Shown here piece after piece: positions 11,401 to 30,547 of a stretch of DNA of 64,000 bases (position 1 is its first letter; the number at the start of each line of letters is the position of its first letter). A model generated the notes under the pieces. That model searched no databases, was not told the origin of the DNA, and saw only the letters and a list, made by a program, of their open reading frames with translations. A program made the translations under genes and the position numbers. Source of the stretch: Dirofilaria immitis (Eukaryota; Nematoda; Chromadorea; Rhabditida; Onchocercidae); NCBI GenBank assembly GCA_024305405.1, contig JAKNDB010000092.1, positions 1,031,001-1,095,000 of the forward strand, read 5' to 3'.

Positions 11401-13771
11401 AATCCAACTTTCTTCGCTTTTGTATTTCGGAGACCACAACATATCATACAATTTCTGTGTTAGATGATTGGCCACCAGACCATATTTCTTCGTAGTTCTC
11501 CAAAAATTAAGTAACATTTCTATAATAAATATAGCTAACACTGGTTGAATCAATACATCTAATAATAAATTACAACCAAAATAAAACAACAAAAAATGAA
11601 AGATTAATTATTGACTTTTCACAGTCCTGATATAGCTAGTCTTTTTATGGTATAATATCCTACACATAGCTATAACGGTTAAAAAATATATATGGAAAAT
11701 TGACTTCATATTCTCAAACTTGCACTATTTCTCATGAAACTGAAATTGGCGATTGAATAAAATAAAATTAAAAAACGACAGATGTTCGACAAATCTAATA
11801 ATTTCTGCATATTGGATTAAAATATATCAAAAAAATGACCAACCACTTTTCTCTGGAATGCAGCATTCTAAGGCTTGATTAATGATTGTTTCAACAATTC
11901 GAAGACCCAACACTGCATCTTGTTCACTTCTCCCTTTACTTCTGCCTTCCCTTCCAGACTTTTCTTCTGTGCTTCATTTGCAACTTCTATCTCTTTCTCC
12001 TCAGTACATGGAAAAGGATATCCCTTTCCTGTCAATATACTTTTTCTAGTAATCAACCTAAAAACATTATATCGTGAATAAACTCTTAAAACATATTTCC
12101 AAAAGCAGCATTGAGTTAACGACGGGAAAAGACATCAATACAATTCAAAAAAAAAAAAAACTCAACTGTCAACCATTAAGATATTCTAAAAATTCTAATT
12201 CCCTGATTATATAACTGGCTTGCAAATCAATTTTGATTAATTTTGCATATTTCAGAAAATCGTCATCAAACCAACCATTTAACATAATCTAACTCCAGCT
12301 GAACAAAATTAATCCATAAATAACTTTCCGTAGGATTCAAACGTATTCCCTCTTGCATTATATAACGTGCACATTCTATTCTGTGTTCAACTGAATATTC
12401 AAATCGAGCCGCTTGAAGTCGTAAAGAAAAATCTCTTGGAAAGATCTGCAGTACAAGAGCCCATAATCAATCATTTATTGGACATTATATTCCAAATTAA
12501 ATTAAATCTATTTAAAACTATGGAATCTAGATGTGGTTTAATGACAGATGTGATTCTTTACTTTTTTCTAAATTTTGATAAAAATAAGTTTTGTAAGCAA
12601 TCAAAATGTAATGCAATTCAAACCTTGCAAAATCTTTTCTTGATTTCGTATCTAATTTTGATGTTATTTGATTTAAATATTTTATCTATTTCTTCCATGA
12701 TCAACTTTCTGAACAAGAAATTATACGAAAAATTTACCTGCATCGCACGAAAATATGCCTTGCTACATCGCATATACATTTTTTCACTCTTCAAAAATTC
12801 GATCAAATCAACCCAAATCTCTAATGATCCCTGTAATCAGGTAATCTTATGAACCGAACATTAAAAATAGTGGTACAATATAGTCTTGAATCTCATCGAA
12901 AATATGAAAACAGATTTGAAAATAGTTGCCACTTTATTGATTATTGAAAATACTAGTTTTTAGCTTTAGCTCTACTAATGCAGAGAGAATACTTCTCAAT
13001 CCTACGGAAAGCTATTTATGGATTAATTTTGTCCAACTGGAGTTAGATTAATTTTGTTCAGTTGGAGTTAGAACTCATTTATATCGTAATATTTTCCATC
13101 AAAATAAATTCCAATTAAATATTAATTTGTCTAATTTAAGAGTGTAATCGAAAACTTCTGAAATACCTGAAATCGTTCACAACGTTGTCGAAGAAGGTTG
13201 GCAATTCTGATTTTAATTTTACCCTCAATTTCATCTTCCCTCAATCTATATTTGATTCGTTTTCGTCGCATTCGAATAAACTTTAGAATCAATCCCAAAT
13301 AATCGCTATATCTTTTGAACGAGAATGAATCCTTCTGCTATAAATTAATAGGCATTAATTTATTTCGTACTAAACTCTAGAGGTATAATTATAATGCTAT
13401 AACAAAACACCATTAAGTATCCAAAATTAATTCTTCAATGAATTCTTGAATTTATTTACTATTGACTTTGAATGATGTCAGTGCATTACGATAGTTCAGT
13501 ATTTTTTCTAGAAAATCTGGTAATATTTCAGTATTTTTCCTAAAAATTGAAATGCTTTGTCGAATTCTAGATATTGCATTTTCATAAGGAATAACATGGT
13601 TGATCAAGCAAAGTCAGTTGAATTGCTTACAGGTTTCTGGAGACGATATTCAAAAGACTGACAGCGTTTGACAAATGAATCAATTTCAGTAGGTGATAAT
13701 AGCTGAATACCTTTCAACGTCTCGAAAACAGGAAGTAAACCTTCAATATCTTCCTCCACGAATTCACTCAT
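8421..13771 (-). CDS. UTP6: U3 snoRNA-associated protein 6 (UTP6), HAT-repeat protein, 12 exons
   Basis: UTP6 is a nucleolar component of the small-subunit processome that handles U3-guided 18S rRNA maturation. Exons: 13631-13771, 13167-13334, 12738-12830, 12276-12445, 11844-12057, 11377-11540, 10954-11062, 10323-10579, 9884-10038, 9519-9599, 9018-9201, 8421-8588. The product is about 634 aa, close to the roughly 600 aa of animal homologues. The N-terminus (SEFVEEDIEGLLP, then FEYRLQKP) matches the family's conserved start. A basic RMRRKRIKYRL segment follows, then repeated tetratricopeptide-like half-a-TPR units (e.g. SLEIWVDLIEFLKSEKMY). The tail is acidic (SGDDDDNNSD). Phase closes at all junctions except inside exon 5, where the frame must slip by one base between the Lys/Glu-rich segment and DAVLGLRIVETI. 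Exons 4 and 5 use unusual GTTGGT donors. Start chosen from homology; no upstream in-frame Met is better. Confidence 0.9.
12976..13072 (+). repeat. Inverted copy of UTP6 exon 4 sequence inside UTP6 intron 2
   Basis: Plus-strand 12976-13050 matches the minus-strand sense sequence of exon 4 (12285-12360), including the core CCTACGGAAAG and TTATGGATTAATTTTGT. Part of it is repeated again at 13046-13072 as GATTAATTTTGTTCAGTTGG. The copy is in the opposite orientation to the gene, so the primary transcript could fold back on exon 4. It is too damaged and wrongly oriented to be an alternative exon. Confidence 0.8.
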
Positions 13772-14760
13772 TCCTCACTCACTTATTTATACAAAACAAT
13801 AATCTCGAAATAATCTAAAAAAAATTAGGTCGTTTAAATCGGTGATGCAAGAACAGCGACTGAAAAAATGAACATGATTAAAATATATTGTATATTCTGC
13901 ATATGTTGAAAGAATCAATCATTATTCATTACAATAAATCGATTGAGCATAGAGCAATCTGTATCTAAATCAACTACAACTTAACAGTAACTGCTAATTA
14001 TCGATTGTCAATCAAGAACGACATATGAACAGCAACTATTACCTGGTTTATCATTTATGATACTCGGTAGAATCAGTTTTCTGGATAAATTCTGGAAATT
14101 ACTCTTCACAACTATTTTGGTAAAACGAATCTTTTGGACAAACTCAACTATTGCACACTACATCGTTTCATTTTGAGATTTTGATATAAATATTATAATG
14201 GTTAAACAATAAATGAAAGTAATCAGACGAAAATGAGAGGGACATCGTACAATCCACATGGTCAATTTTGCAATCAACATTACTCAAATCCCTGCGCGTT
14301 AGGAGTTAACACGGCCCGTTATTGAAAAAGAAGACTTGGTCGTACGTTCCGAGAGTTTGTCAATTTAGAATTTTAAATTCCGTGTAATTTTTTCTTGCAA
14401 TCTATTGAATTTAGGAATGAGTTAGGTGCTTGCAAAGATAAAGGTAAAAATTTCCATAGATATATTGTCTATTTTTAGATTATACCTTGGGTTTTCATTA
14501 GCATTAGTTTATTTCTATTTGAATTATGGATAAAAATTTCAATGTTCATTCGTATTAAAAGTCTCATGAAGTTTAAATTGATTTAAATCCACGATACTTG
14601 TGATTGTGACATATCTTTATGGACATTCCAAACTCTGCTCGCATAGCATAATATTTTCAATCCATATATTGTTGCAAGTAAACAAAAATTATCAGAATAT
14701 CTTAAAATATATCAATATATTAGAAATTGTTTAAATTATTTTACATCAAATGGAATATTG
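13772..14760. other. Intergenic gap between UTP6 and the RING-PHD gene
   Basis: About 1 kb of AT-rich sequence separates the upstream gene's stop from the UTP6 start on the same strand. This is longer than typical nematode operon spacing, so co-transcription is not supported. No other gene is seen. Confidence 0.5.
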
Positions 14761-16923
14761 TTAGGTAGAATGATGATGACGTGTTAGGATGAATCCTTGA
14801 TATGTTATCATTGTTTTTCCAGTTTTTGATTTCGTCTTTGTCATAAATGCTGAAACTTTCTCTGCAGTACGTATTGCTTTACGACGATTACGCTTCATTC
14901 TTCTTCGTCTACAACCATTTAAATACATCGGTCGAATGAGCTTATATTCAGAATCAGATTCATCCGACTCTTCATAATCTATTGTATCATCATCATCATC
15001 CAATATATCAGAGCATGATCCTATAAATTAGTGTAGAAGTTAATATCGAATATTTTTGTTTTTTTTCTCTGATTAACAATGGATGCTCAATAGAATGCCA
15101 ATTATCCTATGAATAATGATCATAAACAAGTGAAGATTCCTTACGTTACTTCAACATATTTTTACATCATAAGTATAGTGACACAATTGCTAATAGCTAA
15201 TATAAATTAGTCATGTAGAATATTTACGTAAATTTTTGCAGAATATTTACTTTTCCAAGAGATATCATTTTACTGTTTATAGGAAATTATCAATGGAGCT
15301 CAATAAAAATTTCGTAAATTCGTTTACAAGATTAACTTACCTGTGTTAGTTTCTGTTTCGAAATCTTCCGAATCACTACTCGATTCTATCATCCTATCAA
15401 GATCTGTCTCTTCATAATCGTCATCATAATTATGGATGCTTGCGTCAGTTTCTGTGCATAATACACTATTTTCATTGCTACACTTACTTTTGATATATTC
15501 ACTTTCCATATCTGAATCACCGCAAGCAGTATCATGAACAGCCGTTAATTCAGACTTTGTAATATTATTACGTTCAACAGTTTCCATTTTCATATCATTC
15601 TGTTTCGGACTTTCATTTGAATTGCAGTTCGATTCCTTGAAAATATTTGTCTCATTTTTGAATAGTAATGAATTACTGTCTTCCGCAGGTGAAATATTTA
15701 AATTTGTTTGTTTTGTAAACTGTTGCGAATTTTCTGGTTTTATTGCACAGAATGGACAAAACCAGTCATCTTTTGGGATTTGATCCAATTTTTCCGGTAA
15801 GCAATAACTATGATAAGCGACATTACAATGAATCATTGAACCATCAGCATTCTGTCCAACATTTCCATCGCAGAGTAGTAATAGATGTTCATTATCGGAA
15901 CGTCCACATAAACGACAACTTGCATATCGAACGGTGATATCTTCAAATTCATCTATAGATCTACTTTGACCTTCCAATTGTTCTCGAACAAGAAGCTTAA
16001 AAAAATTTGCAAAATTTGAATAAAATTTTCAGGAAAAAATTTTTCATAGCAATTAATAATGTTAATTTCAAATTTCTATCTTCTCACTATCATTTATTAG
16101 TAATAGGTTATAGCAAATAATGATTGTGATATTTTGGAAAATTGTTATGTGAGAAATTATCTCAACAATTTCTAAATAGAAGATTTAAAACTAAAATGTA
16201 TTAAAATTCAAAATCTCGAAAATACGATTTTGAAATATTTGTATTTGTTATTAGTAGCACATCATGTGAAATCTCTTTGTATTTGTTATTAGTACCGACA
16301 TCATATGAAATCAAATCTCTTATTCAAAGTACATATATAATGCGATTATCAATTATTAGAGTGAAGTACACAGAATTATGCATGTTTATTTTTCTTGTTT
16401 TTGTTCTATTTAGTACTTCTCTTATTATTAAATTTTCCACTATTTAATTGTTTGTGTATAACCATTATTTCAAATCTTAGACTAAACTTTTCACATGGAT
16501 ATATTAAGAAATATTAACTGAAATATTTAATTAATTATACAAGGATATATGTACTTCGCACTAATAATTGATAATCGCATTATATAAATGCGAAAATAGA
16601 AACAACTGATATAACGAGTGATATTAGAAAGAATATTTATAATGATAATAATCATATCATGACTGATAATTGATAATCAGTAATAAATCGATAACCTCAT
16701 TTTCAAACTGCTTCGCTGTCCGTTTTTTCACAGGTATTTTAGTTTCTTTTTCAGTTTTGTCAATTTTGATGAGATATTTCGGTGTTCCACCACAAAGTGG
16801 ACATTGTGATCGTTTTTTCAGCCAGTCGCTGATGCATTTAAGGCAAAATTTATGTTCACAATTATCAGGTTTTCCAAGCGGATATTTTAATCGGTCCAAA
16901 CATACGGTACAATTTAATTCCAT
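14761..16923 (-). CDS. PHRF1: RING and PHD finger protein, PHRF1-like, 3 exons
   Basis: Exons 16696-16923, 15341-15995 and 14761-15020 join in phase to give about 380 aa. Residues 4-45 form a C3HC4 RING finger (CTVC, then CEHKFCLKC, then CPLCG), the hallmark of E3 ubiquitin ligases. About residues 95-145 form a C4HC3 PHD finger (CRLCGRSDNEHLLLLCDG to WFCPFC), a chromatin-reading module. A roughly 13-residue insertion sits between the third and fourth zinc ligands. RING followed closely by PHD, with the CGRSD motif, is the layout of animal PHRF1. A long acidic Ser/Glu/Asp region follows, then a basic RRRRMKRNRRKA segment that could be a nuclear signal. The protein is much shorter than vertebrate PHRF1 and lacks its long Arg/Ser-rich C-terminus. 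Intron 1 (about 700 bp) holds a foldback element. Ligase activity is inferred from the family. Confidence 0.85.
16239..16322. repeat. Two-copy tandem repeat of about 40 bp
   Basis: TATTTGTTATTAGTA starts each unit, and the CATCATxTGAAATC segment follows in both. It lies just left of the foldback element in the same intron. Confidence 0.6.
16334..16586. repeat. Foldback/MITE-like element with 37-bp inverted ends
   Basis: Positions 16334-16370 and 16550-16586 are inverted copies with about 35 of 37 identical positions (core AATGCGATTATCAATTATTAG). They enclose roughly 180 bp of AT-rich sequence with no open frame. The element lies in intron 1 of the PHRF1-like gene. The size and long terminal inverted repeats fit a miniature inverted-repeat element. 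A clear target-site duplication was not established. Confidence 0.6.
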
Positions 16924-18777
16924 TATGTTCAGTTTCTTGTGTAATAATTAAAATAGTACTGCTTTGATCTTTGAGAAGTTCAAAACTTTTTTGTTGCAAA
17001 CTTTTCACCAATAAAAGCCTACGCTATAACTTATTAGAATAATAAAATAACTGTAAATCAATGATAATCAATCATTTATATATTGAAAAATAATTAAAAT
17101 TACCAGAAAATTTATGCAAAGAATTTATTGAAAGAAATGAGGAAATCTATTACATAAAAATAAAAATTACAACATGAAAAAAAAGAAATGAATCAAGAAT
17201 TATACTAAAAGTATTTTGCCGAAATATTTTAAAAAATTTTGGTTAGAAAAAATTTTAAGCAAATATTTTTGATCAATTTTATTTGAAATATTTTAAATAA
17301 GTTGATTTTTAACTTTAATATATTAACAAAAAGTTTAAACAGAAATTTTTAGGAATTTTCCAAAATTTTTTTAGATTATAACAGTAATTAATTAGTTCAG
17401 AAAGAAAGTTGAAATCAATGAAAAAGGAAAAAGTAATGGAAACAATATAGCAAAACAAAATTTCATTCATCAAATTAATTAATTAATTTTTATTTCCCAA
17501 CTTTGCCTATTTTTTTATGTTACAAAATTATTTGCCACAAAATTCTTTTGTCACTTTCTCGACGAGAAGTTTTTCAAGCATATAGGTTACTTCCCATGAG
17601 ACATCAACAAGGATTTTTATGGCATATTAAGTTATGAATGCGATTAAATAATCGAATACATACAATGAATGCAATTAGCAATCAATAAAAATAACTTTCG
17701 ATTGTTATCTTTAAAAATTAAATCATTCCTGTTCAATAATAATAATAACAAGTTCATTTCCTTTAAAGAAGAAATGAACTTATTATTTCGATGATAAATG
17801 AGTAAATCAAATATCGTACATTATAATTTTTTTTCTTTTTCACTCCAAACTATTTCATCATTCTTAATCAAACTTTTTTATGAAAATAGAATTTATCTCA
17901 ATAAAAAATGAAACTTTTAAACAAAATCAAATATAATATTCACAATTATTTATTCTAATTTATTTCTCCAATCTTTAATTAAATTTTTTATCAAAATTAT
18001 TTTTATAAAATTCATTTCAAAAAAAAATGAATATTTCTAAAATAAAATCATAAGAATCCATATATCTGTAAAGGATTATTTAATTGAAATGATCAATTTA
18101 ATTAAGCTATCGATCGTTTTCAAATATTTCGTTAATAAATTAAAAGATATTAGAAAATAACATTAAAGTTGTATTTCAATTGAATCATTAAATTTTGACT
18201 TAAAATTTATAAATTCTAATGTTTGAGTTGGTTGAATTAATGTAGTTAGATTAAAATTAGCTTTAAAAAAATAAAGCAAAATGTGTTAAATGTTTTTATT
18301 GTTTTTATTAAAATGCTTTATTATTGTTTATTTTTTCTTTTTCTTTTTTCTGCTTCTATTATAAATAGTCAGATATTTACAATGAAATAAATGACTTCTT
18401 AATGAAATAATTATAATGAAATAAATGAAATGAACTTAAATGATATTAGTATTATTATTAACTATTTATTTTATTTATTGTTAATGTTTATATTAATATT
18501 ATTATTACACTAATATTTTTATAAGGTCATTTATAAAATAAATGATATATTAAAAAAACATTCATCATCGAATATTTTTTAAAACTTTAAATGCAATTAT
18601 GAAAATAATATAAATATATTTATTTCTAATTGTTCATTTAATCGCATTACAATATATTTTTGCATCCAAACAATTAATATTGAATAATTAAAAACATTTT
18701 GATATAAATAATTAATTACTCATATAATTTTGAGATTTTTCAAATTCATTGTTTTCTTTTGTTTGTTTTTCTTTCCT
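16924..18777. other. AT-rich gap between kinase 3' end and RING-PHD start
   Basis: About 1.85 kb of very AT-rich sequence with no supported exon on either strand. It contains the 3' UTR region of the kinase and presumably the promoter of the PHRF1-like gene, but no specific motif can be assigned. Confidence 0.5.
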
Positions 18778-24116
<5,339 letters not shown>

Positions 24117-25301
24117 ATTTTTGACAATATTCGGCCGATACCTATTTCGTAATTATCGTATTATCGTTATATAGTTTCACAATCTTTAACGATAATTAAT
24201 TATTTCAAATTTTGCATATGTTAAGTCAAATTAGCCAATACCATAATAAGTAATTTCATTTTATGGAAAATGAAAAATTAAAACTTCAAAATTTATATTT
24301 TACTTGAAGAACTTGCCTGCCTGTTATATAAAAATTTAAAACAATTCTGTGATGATAACAGGCTTATAAACGATTTTTAACTTTTAAAATGCTTAAAATT
24401 TTTTTCTTTTCAATAACTTTGTTCAATGCGTTGTAACTAGCAGCTGTTTTAAACTGCCACGGTAAAGTATCGAAATGATTATTTTGAGAATATTAAAATT
24501 GTTGTTTTTAGAATTAAAATTTTCAAATTTGAAATTCGGAAAAGAAATTTTTATAATAATTTAATTTGCTAAGTAAAATGTTATTAAAAAATTATTGCTT
24601 AATTTTAAGTAGAAAGATATTTTTTAACAAGGAATATTTTTTTAATTTATTTTGCTCTTTCTTTTCTACCATTCATTCTAAAACATTTTCTATGATTCAA
24701 CTAATTATTAAAACTGATTATTTAGAATATTTCAATCTATGTTGCAACAGTTATTCATTTAAACAATTCATTTTTACGATTATTTTGCTTCACAAAATTA
24801 AATTATCGTATTTTCCAATCGTTTAGCTTTGAAATAATTGTGAATTAAAATTGTTTCTTGCTTTGTTTCTTGGAATAATATACTATAAATAGGTGATTAC
24901 TTTCAATAAATTTTTTTAACTTACTTTCTTTAAATTATATATTTTTGAAAGTTTCTTTCTATCTATAATTAAGTAATAATTATTATGGAACATATATATA
25001 TATATTTATAAATATGCTTATCAAACATATATCATAAACTAATTGTTTGTTTATATTCAAATTAAAAATAAAACCAGAAAAATATTTTTCAGTAATAGGA
25101 TTATTAATTAAGAAATTATAAAAAAATATTTAGAAAAATTAAAAATCTTTACAAGAAAAAGAAAAAATTCTGTAAAATTTAAACAACTTTTTTTCGTATC
25201 GTTCCAAGCTTTTTTGTTTATCATTTTTTAATTAAAAATATCATATTCCAATGAATTATTTAATAATCATATCTTTTTTGTTATTTCTGAAGAGAATGTA
25301 G

Positions 25302-25302
<1 letters not shown>

Positions 25303-25359
<57 letters not shown>
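25303..25359. repeat. (TA)n microsatellite
   Basis: An uninterrupted alternating TA run of 57 bp, which ends in TGTATAC. Confidence 0.95.
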
Positions 25360-25363
<4 letters not shown>

Positions 25364-28300
25364 ACAATGATATTCGCATATGTGGTCATTTCTGATTTTC
25401 CGGATTTATTACGGTATGCAAAGATCGTTAGATATTAAAATATATCAAAATTTCATATTCCATTAGCTTATTGTATATATTATTAGATTTCGTTAATTCA
25501 TTATATATTGTAAATAATTCCATTAATTTTTGTTTAATTAACAAAGGATGAAGCAATAAGTAAAATCAAAATTTTAACAAATAAAAAGAAAATAAAAAAC
25601 CTTACAGATGAAATTACTTAAATTTTAAAAATAAAATAATCTGAATTAGAAAGAAAAGTTAGTTTCTTTTGATTATTCATTTATATATCTCTTTGATTTA
25701 TAACCATCTTACTTTCTTCGTTGGTGCTCTATTTACTTGTAAATAAATAGGAAGTGAAATAAGAAATTAAATAAATAGGAACTGAAATAAATAAGAAGTG
25801 AAATTGAAAATAAATGAATTAAGTAAAAAGTGAAAGGAAACGAAGGAAATTCATTGCAAATAAATACATTCATAAAATGCAAAAATTAATTTTAACTACT
25901 TATTAACAATTAAAAATTAATTATTTCGTCACTTTGAGGAAGAATGAAAAAGGGATTAATTTAAACTTAAATACTCATAAATTTCGAAATAAGTAATTGA
26001 TCGAATAAATGAACACATTTTAATTTTTTTAGCTTTTTTCAGTTATGTATTATAGCCCTAAATAATTCAATTAGGTGTTGCGAATTAAATTATATGAAAT
26101 GAATTTTATAATGATTAATTGAATTATTTTAATTATCGCAATTTAATTAAATCGAATTGTGCTTAAGCTTTTAGCAAATTAAAACCAAAATTTGTTTATC
26201 ATATGTCATTCATAATCTAATAAATAAGTGAATGATATAAATTATATTTGAATTTCTAAATAAGAATTAAAATTTAGAGTATTATTAACGTCTCTACGTA
26301 TATCCAATAATCTAATTAGTAAAAATTGTATTTAGATTTTCAAGAGAAATTAGAATTAAAAGCACATATAACTAATGTGAATACTATATATTTGTAAATC
26401 AACAAATTTAAAAAACAATGCAATCATATTCGAAATTTTTAACAGAAATTAGAATTACAAATTGCACATTAATTAATATAATTAACATATAAATTTTATA
26501 ATTTAATTGATAATGAAAATTAAAAAACTTAAATTTTCTTGATTAGAATTAAACTAATAAATATGACTAACTTATATTGATTCGTAAATTAATAAATAAG
26601 GCGAATAACGATAATGAAAAAATCGAAAATGCTTTAATAAATTTTGAGAAAAGTGTAAAAGTTAGTCATGTCGATATTTTTATCTCTTATCAGTCATCAT
26701 TTTTAGAACTGAACAACCAAAACACATCAAATTCGTTGATTACTATGGCATCAGAAGGTACTTTTCATAACAGCTGATATTATTGTTGCGAATAAATATT
26801 GATTTAATTATTTTGAAAAATTTACATATATATAATTCACTCATCGATTAATACTTTCCATATGTTTTGGCTTAAATTTAAGATAAATATAAACATAAAT
26901 AATGTCATACGAAATTATAAAATGTAAATATTTTTTATTATATTTATTAAATAAATATCCAAAAAGAAAATTATAAAATAAATTAATTCTTTAATAAATG
27001 AAAAATAAAAATTAATCTTATTATAACAAGAAAAAATGATGAAAAAATTGAGTTGGAAGAGAAAAAAATTTAAAAGAAAATTTTTTCAATTTTAAGTTTT
27101 AATAAAATTACGATTGAATTAATTATAACAAAAATAAAGAGAAATGATGGGTGTTGTAGATTGTAAACTGATTGAATTGAATATAATAAAAGAAAGTATT
27201 GCATTATTATTTTGAGAAAATTTCTAAGAACATAGTGAATTCAATCGTAATATATTCTCGTATTGAATCTTAGCGTCATTTTAAAAATGCTGATATTATT
27301 TATAAAACTGCTTACATCAGTTTACATTTATTGTACCTGTCTTTTTTGCTTACTTTCGAGACATGAAAAAGAGGAAGATCACGTGGATTATCTTGACCAT
27401 ATCACATTTTTCAATAGTTTTTGTTAAACTGAGTGAACTCGATGAAGAATGCTTTTTTCTTATTTAAATATAATTTCAATTATCTAATATACTTTTCTTA
27501 TACTTAAGCTGAAGTAACAAATTCTAAATCTTTCCTTTTTAAAGCTTTATATAAGATGCTATAACTACAATTAAGAAAAGAGAACAAGTTCTATTACATA
27601 TTTTGCAAGAAAATAAATTATCAAATGAAATTAGTTACTTATCGCAAAAATCATATATGTCAATATATGAGATATGCTTAAATTTAATTTTGCTTTGCCC
27701 TAAAATTAAATAAAAGAGAAAATTATGCCACAGATTTTATTAATTCTATTTAACCTGCATTCTTAGCCATTATTTATAGATTGATTTTGAAATTTTGAAA
27801 TCACCATATTTTTTTCGAGGTAACGAATTGAAATTCAAACAAAAAGCTTGGTTTTCTCAATTGGAATATGAAACTGATACTTGAAACAAAGAATTGTTTT
27901 CTAACTCGAGAGAGGAGTTAAGACTTTCAGCGAAACGGTAAACTTATTTTGTTTAAAGACAAGAAATTGAAATTTGAAGCAAAAAAACTTATTTCCTTTA
28001 AGATACAAAGTTAAAATTTAAAAAAAACCGAAGTTTTAATTTAAAAATATTTACGCGATGCTTTTAACTTCTTTCCATTTTTTCCATTCGTTTTATGCAT
28101 AATATTTTATAAATGCAAATTCTGACAGTCCATTCAAATTTACAGAATTTTAACAAAAAAAAATAGTCGAAAATTTAATTTGTTATTAGCTAGAAGTTAT
28201 TTATCCAAAATTTCTAAAATTAATCGATGACACATGATGATATCTAAGTAAACGCAACTGCTATCTCCGATATTTTCCAATCAATGCTAGAATCAAAATT

Positions 28301-30547
28301 TCTGAAATATTTATTTACACAAGTACTGTAATATCAGCAATATAATAAATTCGTATTTCGAAAATTTTTTAATGCGAAAATTTTTCTTGTGAGCAAATAA
28401 AATGCTAAAAGATAATAATTTATTAAACAATTTCGCAACTTCTAATATCAGTTCTCACGAAAAATTTGTTGTTAGTTTTCCTCCACATTCAAATTATACT
28501 AAATTACCGAATTATAATATCAAGTCTGATATCATTTAACATAATTTCGTTTCTAAGATAATCTATTAATTTGCATACCTTTTGATATTGATATGGTGAA
28601 TGAAATGTTGTACTGTTTATTTACATTTATCACATTCCGCTGGTTACTTTATTTCGGTTTAACTTTCAAATAATGATTATTAATTCTTTATCAATAAAAT
28701 ACTGATAATAATATTTAGAATTTAAATTATTATATCTACATATACAATATTAAGCAGATAAAGTAATAATGATTAATAATAATAATAATCAAACACGGTA
28801 ATAATAATAATAACAAAACATAGTTTAACGGGATGGGTTTCAACTAATTTTTAAATTCCAGCTAATAACCGATTTTAAGTAACCAATTAAGCGCAAATTC
28901 ATGTTTGCATCATAAATAGATTCATAAAATCTTAACTTCACGAGGAAAAAACTTAGAAGATGCGAAAAAGCAGTATTTCATTTTATTAACTTTTTAGATT
29001 ATGTATTTTGTTAATTTTATGCATAAAAATACAAAAAAATTCTCTTTTGATAAGATAACATTTTTGATTAAATAATTTTTCTTTTTTATTTTGTATTAAA
29101 CTATTATTAATTTCAAATTGATTATAAAAATTTTGTTGAAATATAATATTTCTCATTTAGTAATAAACATGGAGCAAATGATGAACAAAAATGAAATTGA
29201 AAATGTTGTAAAAGAGAGCTAAGGCTGGGAATTTAAAAAAATGCTGAAATAAGCTTATATGAGATAGACTTGTTTATGAAATAAGCCTTATTATTTATAG
29301 ATGATTGAAAATTATTAAAAAACGAAAAGGAAGGAAAAATAATCGGCACTAATGAAGTGTTATAATAGCCAATAATGGCATACTTTGGATATAAAATTAG
29401 AACTATTTATAGATTTAAAGGAAAATTATTCGTTTCTTTTTCAGATTAACAGTAGAGATAAAAGATTAAATTTTATGAAGAATTTAAACAAAAGTTTTTA
29501 TTAATTAATAATATTTATCTACGAAAATTGCGCAAAACAAAATAATACTGTTGTGAAGAAATAGATAACCTTTCACCTTTTATGCATAAGACAAAATAGA
29601 TGAATTCTGTATTGAAATGATTCGAAAAAGATAACATCATTTTGCAAAAAAATTTAATTCATTTAATGAATGAAATAATGATTTGCGACTGTAATTTGAA
29701 GAAATTAGTAGTAGTAATTCAATTACTTAAGGAATTGAAATAATTAGAAACGAAATAATTAAATGAGAAATGCATGAAATAAGTTAAGACAATCAAAAAG
29801 AGAATATTCAAGATGAATGATAAAAATAAGAAAATATTCATATCGAAAAGAGACAAATGCAGCGAAAAAGAGAAAGAATAATTCAATTACTCAATAGTAA
29901 ACAGTAGTATTATTAGTAAATTTATGTTAACGAAACTGCATAAATTTTGAATTCCAATTAAAATGAATTAGGAAGAGAAGTGATGAACAAGAAGGTTATG
30001 GTCAATTAAAAGGATGTTATACCGAGATAATGACCATTTAAAATAAAATATCAATTTATTGTAATCAATGCATATCTTTTTATATAATAGTTACTTTAAC
30101 TGTTAAAAAGATATGAAAATCATCCGAAGGCATTCTGAATGAATGACTTAATATCATCAGGAAAAACTTACCTAGAATTATTGTAAATAAATAAAGAAAG
30201 AAATAAAAATAAGAATGAACCATAAAAATAAAATAAGAAAGAGTCATATTATTGAAACGAAAGAATTATTTCTCATATAGTTTTTTTCATATAAAAATGT
30301 AAAATATTTATTTATATTTTATTAAATCTATTCATTGTAACCGATTATTTTTTTATATTTACAGCTGGATAAATAATTTTGATAATATCATCATTAGTTA
30401 ACTATTTCAAATTGTTTCAAAACTATTTTCAAATAGAAAAAATTGCTAACTTATTATATAGCGTAAAAATATTAATAATAATTCAACAAAGATTATTTTT
30501 TCTGTGATTTTATTTTAAAACTTTTCAATATTATTCATTTATTTTTT

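Noticed and set aside
11844..12057. Programmed frameshift in UTP6
   Set aside because: No slippery heptamer or downstream structure was evident, and UTP6 is not known to use frameshifting. An assembly indel is simpler, given the second slip in the kinase.
12367..12852. 161-codon plus-strand open frame
   Set aside because: Antisense to UTP6 exons 3 and 4. The minus-strand reading has family similarity and clean splice sites, whereas this one is low-complexity.
15743..15937. Plus-strand frame over the PHD finger
   Set aside because: Antisense shadow of the zinc-binding exon of the PHRF1-like gene.
26577..26777. Plus-strand 66-codon frame in the gene desert, ending near a GTACTT donor
   Set aside because: Asn/Lys/Ser-rich, no recognisable domain and no partner exon found.
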